Shown here: piece after piece, positions 29,282 through 38,272 of the stretch
Layout: the number at the start of each line of letters is the position of its first letter
How positions within the stretch are numbered: the stretch's first letter is position 1
Assembly: GCA_936432065.2 (NCBI GenBank)
Contig: OW386287.2
Coordinates: forward strand, 92,113,688 to 92,177,687
Source of the DNA: Rutpela maculata
Taxonomy: Eukaryota > Arthropoda > Insecta > Coleoptera > Cerambycidae
Reading direction: 5' to 3'
DNA: 64,000 bases
The notes under the pieces: generated by a model
Database searches by the model: none
Told to the model about the DNA's origin: nothing
What the model saw: only the letters and a program-made list of their open reading frames with translations
Program-made: the position numbers and the translations under genes

Positions 29282-29471
29282 GGTTATGCCGATTGACAGA
29301 AATTGCTCGTCTATGATTGGTGAATAAGTTTGGCAACGCTGCGGTTCATTCCTTAATATTTTGTTCCCTCCTTTCTGTTCAAGAATACAGTTTAATGCTT
29401 GCAGTAGAACAAATCCGGGGAACGCTCCCCGGGGAACGTTCTATTCTATCACGGTCAAGAATAGAGGCCCA

Positions 29472-31315
29472 GGGCCTCTATTCTTGACCGTGATAGAATA
29501 GAATGATCCCCGGGGAGCGTTCCCCGGATTTGTTCTACTGCCATTCTATTGCAAGCATTAAACTGTATTCTTGAACAGAAAGGAGGGAACAAAATATTAG
29601 GGAATGAACCGCAGCGTTGCCAAACTTATTCATCAATCATAGACGAGCAATTTCTGTCATGTCTGACAATCGACATCGGTTATCTGCATAACCATAGTTC
29701 ATAACAGTAACAATAATATTAACAATCATATTCAAAAACCCGCAGTGCTGCTAGAACCTGAAAATGAAGCAGTGTTTCGGTGTAATAAGAAATAAGCGGC
29801 AATATAATTATTATATTTTGAAAAGAGATGAGAATGTCATATGTGCCGGGGTACCAATATGTATTGTTAAGAACAGAGTTGAGCCCAAAGTAGGTATTAT
29901 TATTTGAAAAATAATGCTTACCCTATAAGATCACAAAACCCCAATAATATTATCATCAACGACGAGGAAATAATATGGAATTCTGCATACAGTGCAATTA
30001 AATATCTAAGAGTATACTTAGATAAACGACAAACATGGAGTTACCACATCAATAAAAAACTTAATGATGGTTACGCAAGGTTATCAATGCTATATCCCAT
30101 TATTAATAGAAAATCAAAGCTTAGAGTTAAGTGCACAACATTAATATATAAATCGATCTTAAGACCATCGGTAACTTACAACTGTGTGATAAGGGGAACT
30201 GCTAGCAAAACTAATATTAAAAAGGTGCAAACATTGCAAAATAAAGTGTTGGGATCTGCTATAAATGCCCATTGGCTTATAAGAAACGGTCAAATCCATC
30301 GAGAGCTTGACGTGCCACAAACTGAAAACTTTATGAAATCATGTGCTAAGACATTTTTCAAAACTATAAACAACTGTGCAAGTGCCAAAAATTTAAACCT
30401 AAATGAAAAGACTTGTAATAATAGGTTAAGAAAAATACTACCACAAGATATCTTACTTCTAGTAGCGATTCCGATTGATATTAATATCAATATTCTTCTA
30501 TTGTTATGTTAAACCAAATATTTTGTTTCTGTTCTTTATTTTATTTCCAATTGTTATCTGTTGTCTTACTACACACTACCATGTATAACATTAATTTGTT
30601 TATCTGGTATTTTTAAATAAACAAAAAAAAAATAATGCTACCTATTATTACTTAAAATATATTTTGTACATAGTTTGTACAGACAGGGAAGATTTTTATT
30701 TATTTAATGTCGGCCTATTTCCGCTATCAGGGCCTATCACCTATGCCAGGAGACGGGCTACCCCCATCCTGGAAATTTTGTCGAACCTCTTCTCGTAAGA
30801 AGAGTAGGGATCTTTTACTTGCCTAACATTTAATAGACAAGGGACCGACTGCTTTACATCTCTAAGATCTCTATTAAATCCTGGCAAACGGGCTTAGTCA
30901 GACAGAACAATGTCATAAATTTTCATTTGATAATAAAAACTGATCTCTGAGGAAGAATCTCTCTCTTAATCTCTAGGAGTTCTTGAGAATCGTTCACGTT
31001 GTGGATTATTTCGTCCCAATATATTACTTCAGGCAGATTCATCTTTATATTAAGTCCAAAATCACAAGAATATTAATCAAAAGTGAAATAAAACATTTAG
31101 TTTTTGACAACATTCACTTTTCTAGGTTAGAAAAACAGAAAATGGCGGCATTCCCCGACTGTTCCCTGAAAATAACCAAGAGAAGCATCGGGGATCAGTT
31201 TTTGATAGAAGGGACGATAGAAATAAGTTCAAGAATACGGTTTTGTGAATTTCAATAGAGACACGCCCACTTTCTCTCGATTGTTCTATTCTACTGCCGT
31301 CAAGAATAGAGACCC
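29472..31315 (+). mobile_element. Right copy of head-to-head TIR element (uninterrupted)
   Basis: It starts GGGCCTCTATTCTTGACC and ends with the inverse of GGGTCTCTATTCTTGACG, a TIR of about 33 bp that also includes TAGAATAGAA. A second shared word, GTATTCTTGAAC, lies subterminally at both ends. It is 1844 bp with no insertions. It carries the RT fragment at 29904 and, on the minus strand, the transposase-like exon. Target duplication is unclear. Confidence 0.85.
29904..30512 (+). pseudogene. Jockey-like RT C-terminal fragment (right copy)
   Basis: A 202-codon frame encodes the end of a reverse transcriptase: YLRVYLDKRQTWSYHINKKL, SMLYPIINRKSKLR, LIYKSILRPSVTY and VQTLQNKVL. These match the pattern after the catalytic domain in Jockey-clade elements. 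The catalytic YADD part is absent. The 3' end lies near 30633 in an A-rich tail. The fragment is an old insertion within the TIR element. Confidence 0.75.
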
Positions 31316-31324
31316 AGGGAGAAT

Positions 31325-31675
31325 AAAAAGAAGTATAATTCAAATCAGATAGCTGGTAAAATATTCATTTAAGCTGTAAAAACTATGTTTTAAGAGAAGG
31401 GTTTTGATTTCCTTTTTAAATGTATTAATCGAATTTATGGATTTACAATTTTCAGTCAAATGATTGAAAATTTTTATAGGCATTATATAGCTACTTTTAG
31501 CCGTCGTGGCAAGTCTATGTTGGGGTAATCTTAGGTTGTCATTAGAGCGTAGCGTATAGTTGCTAACTATATCTGCAGTTGATGTATAATGATTAATGTT
31601 ATTCTTGACGTATTTTATTCTTATTACATTTATGTAATGTATTACTTCCTTATTATTATTATCGTTTACCAATTA
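31325..31675 (-). pseudogene. Non-LTR RT extreme C-terminus
   Basis: A minus-strand frame with YTLRSNDNLRLPQHRLATTA and FYSLNEYF, the typical end of RT ORFs in insect CR1/Jockey-type elements. It is 5' truncated near 31675 and unrelated in sequence to the R4-like families. Confidence 0.6.
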
Positions 31676-31819
31676 TAATTTTTACGTATTTTATTATTTT
31701 GCTTTGTATTCATTCAACATTGTTTCAATTTATTTTGCATTACATTCATTTAACGTTTCTAATAATTTTCAAAAGTTGCTGCATAACATCAACTTTTTTA
31801 TAAGGGGGAAGTTGTTATA

Positions 31820-32085
31820 TAAAATTATACGCTTATTACCAAGACTTAGTCATAGCAAACCTTCACAGGCTTATCTTTGAGATATTATGTTTCACCTTTG
31901 TTTCTCACATTTTATGCTGAATGTCGAATTGCATTTCCTTTGTTCTTTATTTTGCTTATGTAGACTGTATGTTATAAATACGACTAGACATGCTTTGTAA
32001 AGTCAGTTATTAAACTCACTTGGAATGAAACACTTCTAATTATTATTATATTTCTTCTCCAAGAGCCAACGTTGGCTCCATTTAA
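31820..32085 (+). repeat. Possible LTR remnant
   Basis: A polypurine-like stretch ATAAGGGGGAAG at about 31800 is followed by TGTTATATAAAATTATACGC. A TATAAATA box lies near 31975. This looks like a PPT plus 3' LTR, but no second LTR or clear end is visible. A perfect palindrome GAGCCAACGTTGGCTC lies near 32063. Tentative. Confidence 0.3.
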
Positions 32086-32198
32086 GTAAATAAATCTTTT
32101 TAAAAAGTCACTCATGTGAATCGTGATCTAACATATATATAATACTTGAAATAAAGACAATTTATTATTATTATTTTTATTATTATTATTATTATTAT

Positions 32199-32385
32199 CT
32201 ACTGTATCTCAGCTAAGCTGGTAGGCTGGTATATCCTTAGAATCAGGGAAGAACTTCATCTTATCCTGTTCCGTTTAAGAATTTTCTCGTTATGTGGCAC
32301 GTTTGGAGGATTGCTATTTTTTGTATGACAGCGTAGTGGAATTTTGGCAGACCCAGTTTTTCTATGTTTTTCTTTAATTGTTTTG
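32199..32385 (-). mobile_element. R4-like fourth-family 3' end (D)
   Basis: A 187-bp piece between TTA runs. A minus-strand frame (32383-32261) encodes AVIQKIAILQTCHITRKFLN, resembling the C-terminus of family B (QQTAILGTAHIIRKVLS), then stops. It is the 3' end of another restriction-endonuclease-type element, 5' truncated after about 40 codons. Confidence 0.6.
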
Positions 32386-32422
32386 TTATTGTTATTATTA
32401 TTATTATTATTATTTTTTTTTT
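32386..32422. repeat. Short TTA run with T tract
   Basis: A TTG/TTA run ending in about ten T, separating fragment D from the 3' end of family C. Confidence 0.9.
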
Positions 32423-33818
32423 GCGTGCGCGATGCTGGACAGTTCTCCCGTGTCTCCGACATTCTCACGGGAGAAGCGCAAGCGAATTATCCACAGCCAC
32501 TTCCCGCATCCCGCAGGGTTAGTGACTGTAGATGCCAGATTCGTGTGCCCTAAGAAGACGAAGGGACCCCAGGATAACTGCCTTCTGCATTTGGCCTGCC
32601 AACCACTCGGCTGACTTTTGGCAGGCTGGTATGGCCTTTAATTCCGAGAGCAGCGTAGGCCTCATTCCACCAAGTACACCGATTATCAGGACGACCATCT
32701 TGACCGAGTAGTCTGGGTATAGCACTCGGAGCTCATACCGGAGATCTCGGTATTTAGTCCGTTTTTCTCCCTCCTTCAAGATGATGTTTGTCTCGGCAGG
32801 TGCTGAGAACTCGATGACATACATCATCTTGGTTTGGTGGTCGAGGAGGACTATGTCAGGCTTGTTTGCTTGAATCTGCCTGACCGTCGGAAACGAGTAG
32901 TTCCAGTATATACGGCACTTCTCGTTCTCAACAATGGACTCGATCTCTCCGGGGACGTAAGGCAACACTGGTGTTTGGTCTACTTGGTACGAGTGCCGTA
33001 GGTAGTAATACAGCACTCGTAGGGCCGCGTTATGTCTATGGATGTAGGCCGAAGTCGCATAAATCGGACATGCAGATAGTAAATGCATGAGCGACTCCGG
33101 CGCCTGACGGCAGGTCCTACAATTAACATCAGGGACCTCCACACCCATAATGTGACTGCGGTAGACCAACGTGTTAATAACACCATCTTGGCAGGCCACA
33201 ATGAATCCTTCAGTCTCCGACTTTAGCCCTGCTGACCGTAGAAAAGCAAAGGTCAGCTTTGCCGATAAACCCAGCGTCTCTATGTTGTTATAGAAAACAC
33301 CGTGCATGGGCTTATCGACGTGCTGCCTGAACAGATTTCTCTGCTCGGCAGCTTTGATTTGGGCTGTCAGGCGATTTGGTGCAAGTTCAGTTACCGATTC
33401 TGGATCAGCACCTCGCCGGCCTCCTCACCTGAAGTCGAATACGAGACCGAGATCATCTGCGGCCTTACGTGCTGCCTTAAATAAAAATGCGCCAACTCCT
33501 ACAGTTTCATGATCTCTCACGAACCGCAGGAGTGGGTCCGAGCTCCTGAGGATGTTGCATGCCACACCCAGCGCTACTCTGCCATGCGTGCACTCCAGAC
33601 TCAAGAGTCCCCCCCCCCCCGTTGGCGTGGGAGGTACACTCGAGGAACGGACGACCTAGGATGAATACTCCTATGAACATGCATCATCTTGCGGGTATCC
33701 CTATCCAATTGGCGCAACTCATCTTGTGTCCACCACTTAATTACTCCAAAGGAGTAGAGCAGAATCGGAACAGCAAGCATGTTAGTTGCAGACACCTTGT
33801 TCTTCCCCGAAAGTTCGG

Positions 33819-33821
<3 letters not shown>
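32423..33821 (-). mobile_element. R4-like family C copy
   Basis: A 1.4-kb 5'-truncated minus-strand element between two TTA runs, related to family A at protein level but diverged. Its 3' UTR has a perfect 10-bp stem (TTCTCCCGTG 32443-32452 with CACGGGAGAA 32466-32475) and the loop word CTCCGAC. Upstream of the CDS at 32519-33307 the coding frame is broken, including at a C13 run at about 33610. Confidence 0.85.
32519..33307 (-). CDS. Family C post-RT, CCHC and RLE domains
   Basis: A 262-residue frame beginning MHGVFYNNIETLGLS, equivalent to residues 671 onward of the family A protein. It contains CRTCRQAPESLMHLLSAC (C-X2-C-X8-H-X4-C), then KPDIVLLDHQTKMMYVIEF of the restriction-like endonuclease, and ends near QKAVILGSLRLLRAH. 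The upstream RT thumb (LSGKNKVSATNML, 33601-33821) is in another frame because of a homopolymer G run on this strand and other lesions. Not a complete enzyme. Confidence 0.85.
   Translation of the reverse strand: MHGVFYNNIETLGLSAKLTFAFLRSAGLKSETEGFIVACQDGVINTLVYRSHIMGVEVPDVNCRTCRQAPESLMHLLSACPIYATSAYIHRHNAALRVLYYYLRHSYQVDQTPVLPYVPGEIESIVENEKCRIYWNYSFPTVRQIQANKPDIVLLDHQTKMMYVIEFSAPAETNIILKEGEKRTKYRDLRYELRVLYPDYSVKMVVLIIGVLGGMRPTLLSELKAIPACQKSAEWLAGQMQKAVILGSLRLLRAHESGIYSH

Positions 33822-33857
<36 letters not shown>
33822..33857. repeat. TTA run
   Basis: Twelve TTA units between the 5' end of family C and the 3' end of another retrotransposon. Confidence 0.95.
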
Positions 33858-33858
<1 letters not shown>

Positions 33859-34878
33859 AATACAATACAATACTTTATTCAGCTTATAGTACAATACATT
33901 GTCACAGCCCCGTCAAGACATATTTAAGCAGTAATAAACACTTTACAAAATATAAAATCTTAAAAGAAGAAAAATACACCAAATATACAGTCTTAATAAT
34001 AGATAAAACCTTAAAAAATATATAAAAATAGATAAAACATCTTAATCTAGCAGATTATATTATGTCACTGTAAATAATTGTTACAGTTAGTCGTTTTCAT
34101 TAAAATATTCATTCATGCTATAATATGCCTTGTCTAGAAAATATGAAAGTAAAGCTGCTTTAAAGGGAGCTAACTGTTGTATGGTCTTCACTCTATCTGG
34201 CAGGGCATTATATAATCGCACTGCAGTAATAAGAGGTCCCCTTCTGTATAATTCAAGTCTGGCCCTGGTGGTTGCCAATAGTGGGTTCCGTATATAATAA
34301 TGTGCCGCAACCTCATTTACATTAAAGTTTTGAATATTAAGTTTTACATACATTATTGCACGATACATATATATACATGGCACAGTTAGTATTTTGTATT
34401 TTCTATAATAGGGTTTGCAAGAAATATTCCTCCTTAATTTAAACAAAATTCGTATGCAACTCTTTTGTCTTATTAATAATGGTTCTAACTGTCCTGAACA
34501 CCCCCAAACCAAAATTGAATATTTAAAATGTGGATACATCATTGAATAATAATACGTTCGACATATTTCAAAATCACAGTTGTATGAGTATTAGTACATA
34601 CTCTTGTTTACTTATTTTATTACAGATATTTGTAATATATTTAGACCAATTTAAGTTTTCAGTAATGGTTAAACCCAAACATTTAATTTCATTAACTTCT
34701 TCTAAATGCTTATTATCTATATAAATACTAAGATTAGAATTGTTGCAGTTTTTAGTTTTAAAATATAAGTAATTAGTTTTACTTTCATTTAATATCAAAG
34801 CATTTGATTCACACCATTTGTTTACTATATTAATTTCCTTGTTAGCTAGCTCCTCCAAGTTCTCCTCAGTCTGAGAGG
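33858..34878 (-). pseudogene. CR1/Jockey-type RT C-terminal fragment
   Basis: Two minus-strand frames: 34858-34574 (NIVNKWCESNALILNESKTN, CLGLTITENLNWSKYI) and 34542-34087 (HFKYSILVWGC, SCIRILFKLRR, LYNALPDRVK, AYYSMNEYF). A frameshift lies between them near 34545-34580. It lacks the catalytic domain. The 3' end, on its own strand, is a GTATT microsatellite against the TTA run. It is independent of the R4-like families. Confidence 0.72.
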
Positions 34879-36638
34879 CAGTTATTATATTTTAATAATT
34901 TTAATTATAGGATGTAAATGGGGTAAGGTGTTAATAATAATTTCTCGTTTTAATTCTGGTAAGTAAAAAGGAATAAAATATATAATTCACTATAACATAT
35001 TTTGTCATTTATTTTTTAAAATATGTTCTGATCGTCACAACTAAAATACGAATTTATTGTCTATCCCTCTAACTATATAATATATTATTTAATGCTTTAT
35101 CAAATGACATTAGAGATATGATTAATTATAAAAAATTTAAAAACGGACCAAAATAATTTTTAATCGACAGCATTTTCTACAACATAGTAAATTATGATAA
35201 TTTGAGAAGTAAATGTAACTTAACAAAAACTACAGTTGGATTTTTTATTATCTTGTTTTTTTTAAGTTTTATATATTTGTTTTATCTTATTCTCTAAGTA
35301 CTTATCATTTTAACGAAAAACTGTCTTTGAGATAATTTTTTTAAATTACTGGCTAATTAATTAGAGTAACAAAATGGCGACCTTTTTATATATAAAAAAA
35401 TATAAATACGCACGTTTTTCCGTCATAACTTCTTTATTTCTTATGCTACAGAAACGAGCAACAAATAATTTGAAAGCGCAATTAATTGACTTTAATTTCA
35501 TTTATTTTATTAGCATGCTTGACGTGGGCATCACAATTTCTGAGATATTTAACATTCAAACTAAATTTCTCGTCTTATAAACGTTCGGATGCCATTATTT
35601 ATAAACTTTCATATCTCCGAAACTATTAAATCTATGTAAATAATTAAAAAAGCGAAATTCATTATCAGTTTATCAGCTTTATTTTTGGTTTCTATCCATT
35701 TTTCACTAAAACTAATATTTATTGAGATATTTGGAAAAGGAAAAAAAATTGTTTTATCGAGAATACCTTTATATAGTTTAAACATTAATTTTTTCTAAAG
35801 CAAGTGCTCTATACAAACGAAAAAATTTGAGCATCTAAGTCATATATATATATATATTATTGAGAAATAGTGTTTGAAATTCCTTTTTTTTAATTACTGG
35901 CTAATTACAGTAACAAAATGGCGACATTATTGTTATTTAAAAAAATGTGAAACGCTCATTGCTTCGATCATTACTTCTACAGAAACAAATAAAAAAACAG
36001 TTGAAAGCTTAATTAATAACCTATTATTCTACATATTAGCATTTTGGACGTAGGTGTCACAGTTTCTGAGATATTTAACTCTCACTCTAAATAATTATCT
36101 TATGAACACTTGGATCTCAAATATAAACTTAAATGTCTCCGAAATTATTAATCCTACATCAATAAACAAAAAATATAATTAATTCCCAGTTTGTACTTTC
36201 TGTAATTGGTCCGTAACATTTTTTCGATAAAGTAATACTTTTCGAGATACTTGACGAAAGCCATTTGGAAATACTTTTTTTTTAAGCTAAAATCGCAATT
36301 TTGAAGTCGTTATAACTTAAAAACAATCAATTCATGTGAAAAATTGCATCTTAAAATTTGATTCCTGGCTAAAACCCCCTAAAAATTATCATGCCCCCAC
36401 ACAATATAGAAACTTGTCTGTGAATCATTTACTATTATATACCTACTGCCAAAAATGAACGAAATCCATTCAATATGACATTATTCCTAGTTACTGTACT
36501 ATAAGGAGAATTCTGAGCTCTCTGATAACGTTAAAGCTTTAAAATCAAAATGATGAATGTTAGTTTACTAAATAAAGAGGTCAATAGAAGGGGTAAAATA
36601 AAATCGAACCGCCTTCAAAAAAGAACTAAAAATTTTGA
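34879..36638. repeat. AT-rich region with diverged tandem duplication
   Basis: AATTACTGGCTAATTA with AGTAACAAAATGGCGAC occurs at about 35344 and 35893, and the following 350 bp are similar, giving two units about 547 bp apart (roughly 35330-36250). Words such as TTTCTGAGATATTTAAC and TATCTCCGAAACTATTAA recur. No gene is seen in this stretch. Confidence 0.65.
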
Positions 36639-36792
36639 AGTAAAATTTCATTGTCGCTCAGTTAATTGAACCTTATTACCTAATATTGATATTGAGGTCG
36701 AATTTAAATGTATTTTTAACCGATTTAATATCAATATTAGGTAATGGGGTTCAATTAACTGGGCGATGGTGAAATTTTATTTCACAATTTTT
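36639..36792. repeat. Palindrome (foldback), about 154 bp
   Basis: The left arm containing CAGTTAATTGAACC and TTACCTAATATTGATATT returns inverted in the right arm with few mismatches. Likely a small foldback MITE; no target duplication established. Confidence 0.6.
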
Positions 36793-37709
36793 AGTGATCA
36801 ATGAAATTTTTTCAAAGATTTTTTCGTATATAAGCAAATGAAAGGTCATAATATCAGAGATGTGCCGAGGAACTTTCCATATTTAATAAAAGTCTGTAAA
36901 AGTCATGTACTTGATGGAGTTATTGTACTTGAATGGATGTGATTTTGTGTACTCCTTAAACAGTAAAGATTAATAGTGGAAATATAGAATTTTCAATTTT
37001 AAATTCTTCACCAATAATAAATTGGAAAACCAAGGAATAAAAGTGTTGAAGGATAAACCCCAGTAATCAATAATATTGCAATAAAGTGCATATAAAGACA
37101 TTAAAGCAGTGATAATTTACACATAAATTTAACAAATATATATATTTCTCTTTTTTTATGGACTGATAAAACAAGGTGGTGATAAAAACAAAACTAATCC
37201 AGCAGAACAGGACAGGACTTTAAATTTAATTAAATTTTTGATGTTAAATTAAAGAACAGAAATGTTTGGAAATATTTAATCAACAATGAATTGTGTGAAC
37301 AATAAACAATGTAAAAGCATAAACCTTGACAACAAGCAAATTTATATCTGTGATAGATGTTCAAATGGGCACTGTAAAGGGTGTTCAAAGATCTTACCTA
37401 CAGAAATTAAATGCCTTGAATTAAAAAAAGAAAGAAGAATACGGTATTACTGTCCGGACTGTTATGATAATATTATTGAAACTAAAAATATATTAACACT
37501 CAATGAACAATTAACTGAAGAAAATTTCAGACTGAAGCATGAATTAAAAAACACTTTATCATTATCAGATATTAACACAAAATTGCAGAATTACGAATCT
37601 TTCATAAAGGATGTTCAAGACTCATATATGCAAGCAATTAATAACACAAACAAAATAATATTAACACAGCAGGATAAATACCATAAGGAAGTAACAACAA
37701 TTAAGGAAT

Positions 37710-37892
37710 TGTAATATATTAAGGTAATTAAACACACGTTCCCAAATAAACGTTTATTCTTCTTGAATGACAAAACATGAATGGCCTCCTGATATAAATA
37801 TGTACACAAAAAAACGGTTAACAAAAACTTACTATTTAAACATGCGCCGGTCTATATACCAGGCGGCAATATATTTAATTGAATACATTACA
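37710..37892 (-). repeat. 3' LTR of gypsy element
   Basis: 183 bp, apparently identical to 42191-42373. On the element strand it contains TATA-like words (TATATAGACC, TTTATATCAG) and an AATAAA signal (complement at about 37753-37758). Confidence 0.93.
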
Positions 37893-37905
37893 TTTCTTCC
37901 CTTTC
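37893..37905 (-). promoter_or_regulatory. Polypurine tract
   Basis: GAAAGGGAAGAAA on the element strand, immediately upstream of the 3' LTR, in the position where plus-strand DNA synthesis is primed. Confidence 0.8.
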
Positions 37906-38159
37906 AGAAATTCAATATACATAAATACATAAATACTATATACACAAATAAATATATACATATAAAACATGTCTATCAATTGTAAACAGGATAATCATAA
38001 ATTTTTAAAGAAAATCATAAATTATAAAAAAACATCTTATCTTATATCTACAATACAAAAAGCATTGGAATCAATATATGTAGATTCCATTTACCATTTC
38101 GCCTTTAACTTAATATTTTATCAATTTAATACCTATATAGAGCACATTTAATTCTTTAT

Positions 38160-38220
38160 AGGTTTATCATAAAAAAGACGTGATTATTTTAAATAATCAC
38201 GTCTTTTTTATGATAAACCT
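38160..38220. repeat. Perfect 30-bp-arm hairpin in gypsy 3' region
   Basis: Arms 38160-38189 and 38191-38220 are exact inverse copies around one central base. It lies between the pol stop (38273) and the 3' LTR. It may be a transcript hairpin or a tiny nested foldback element; its role is unknown. Confidence 0.9.
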
Positions 38221-38272
38221 TCAACATTTACATTTACTATTTAACTTAACTTAAAACTACTAATTCTTAATC

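Larger units (their letters stand above)
22583..29470 (-). mobile_element. Left copy of head-to-head TIR element (four insertions)
   Basis: Ends are GGGTCTCTATTCTTGAC at 22583 and its inverse at 29470. Segments 22583-22711, 23016-23038, 24963-25283, 26160-27416 and 29282-29470 align in order, inverted, with the uninterrupted copy at 29472-31315. The four gaps are exactly the insertions listed at 22712, 23039, 25284 and 27417. Without them it is about 1.9 kb. It carries a Jockey-like RT fragment and a transposase-like exon. A duplication of about 68 bp lies near 26985-27110. Confidence 0.85.
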
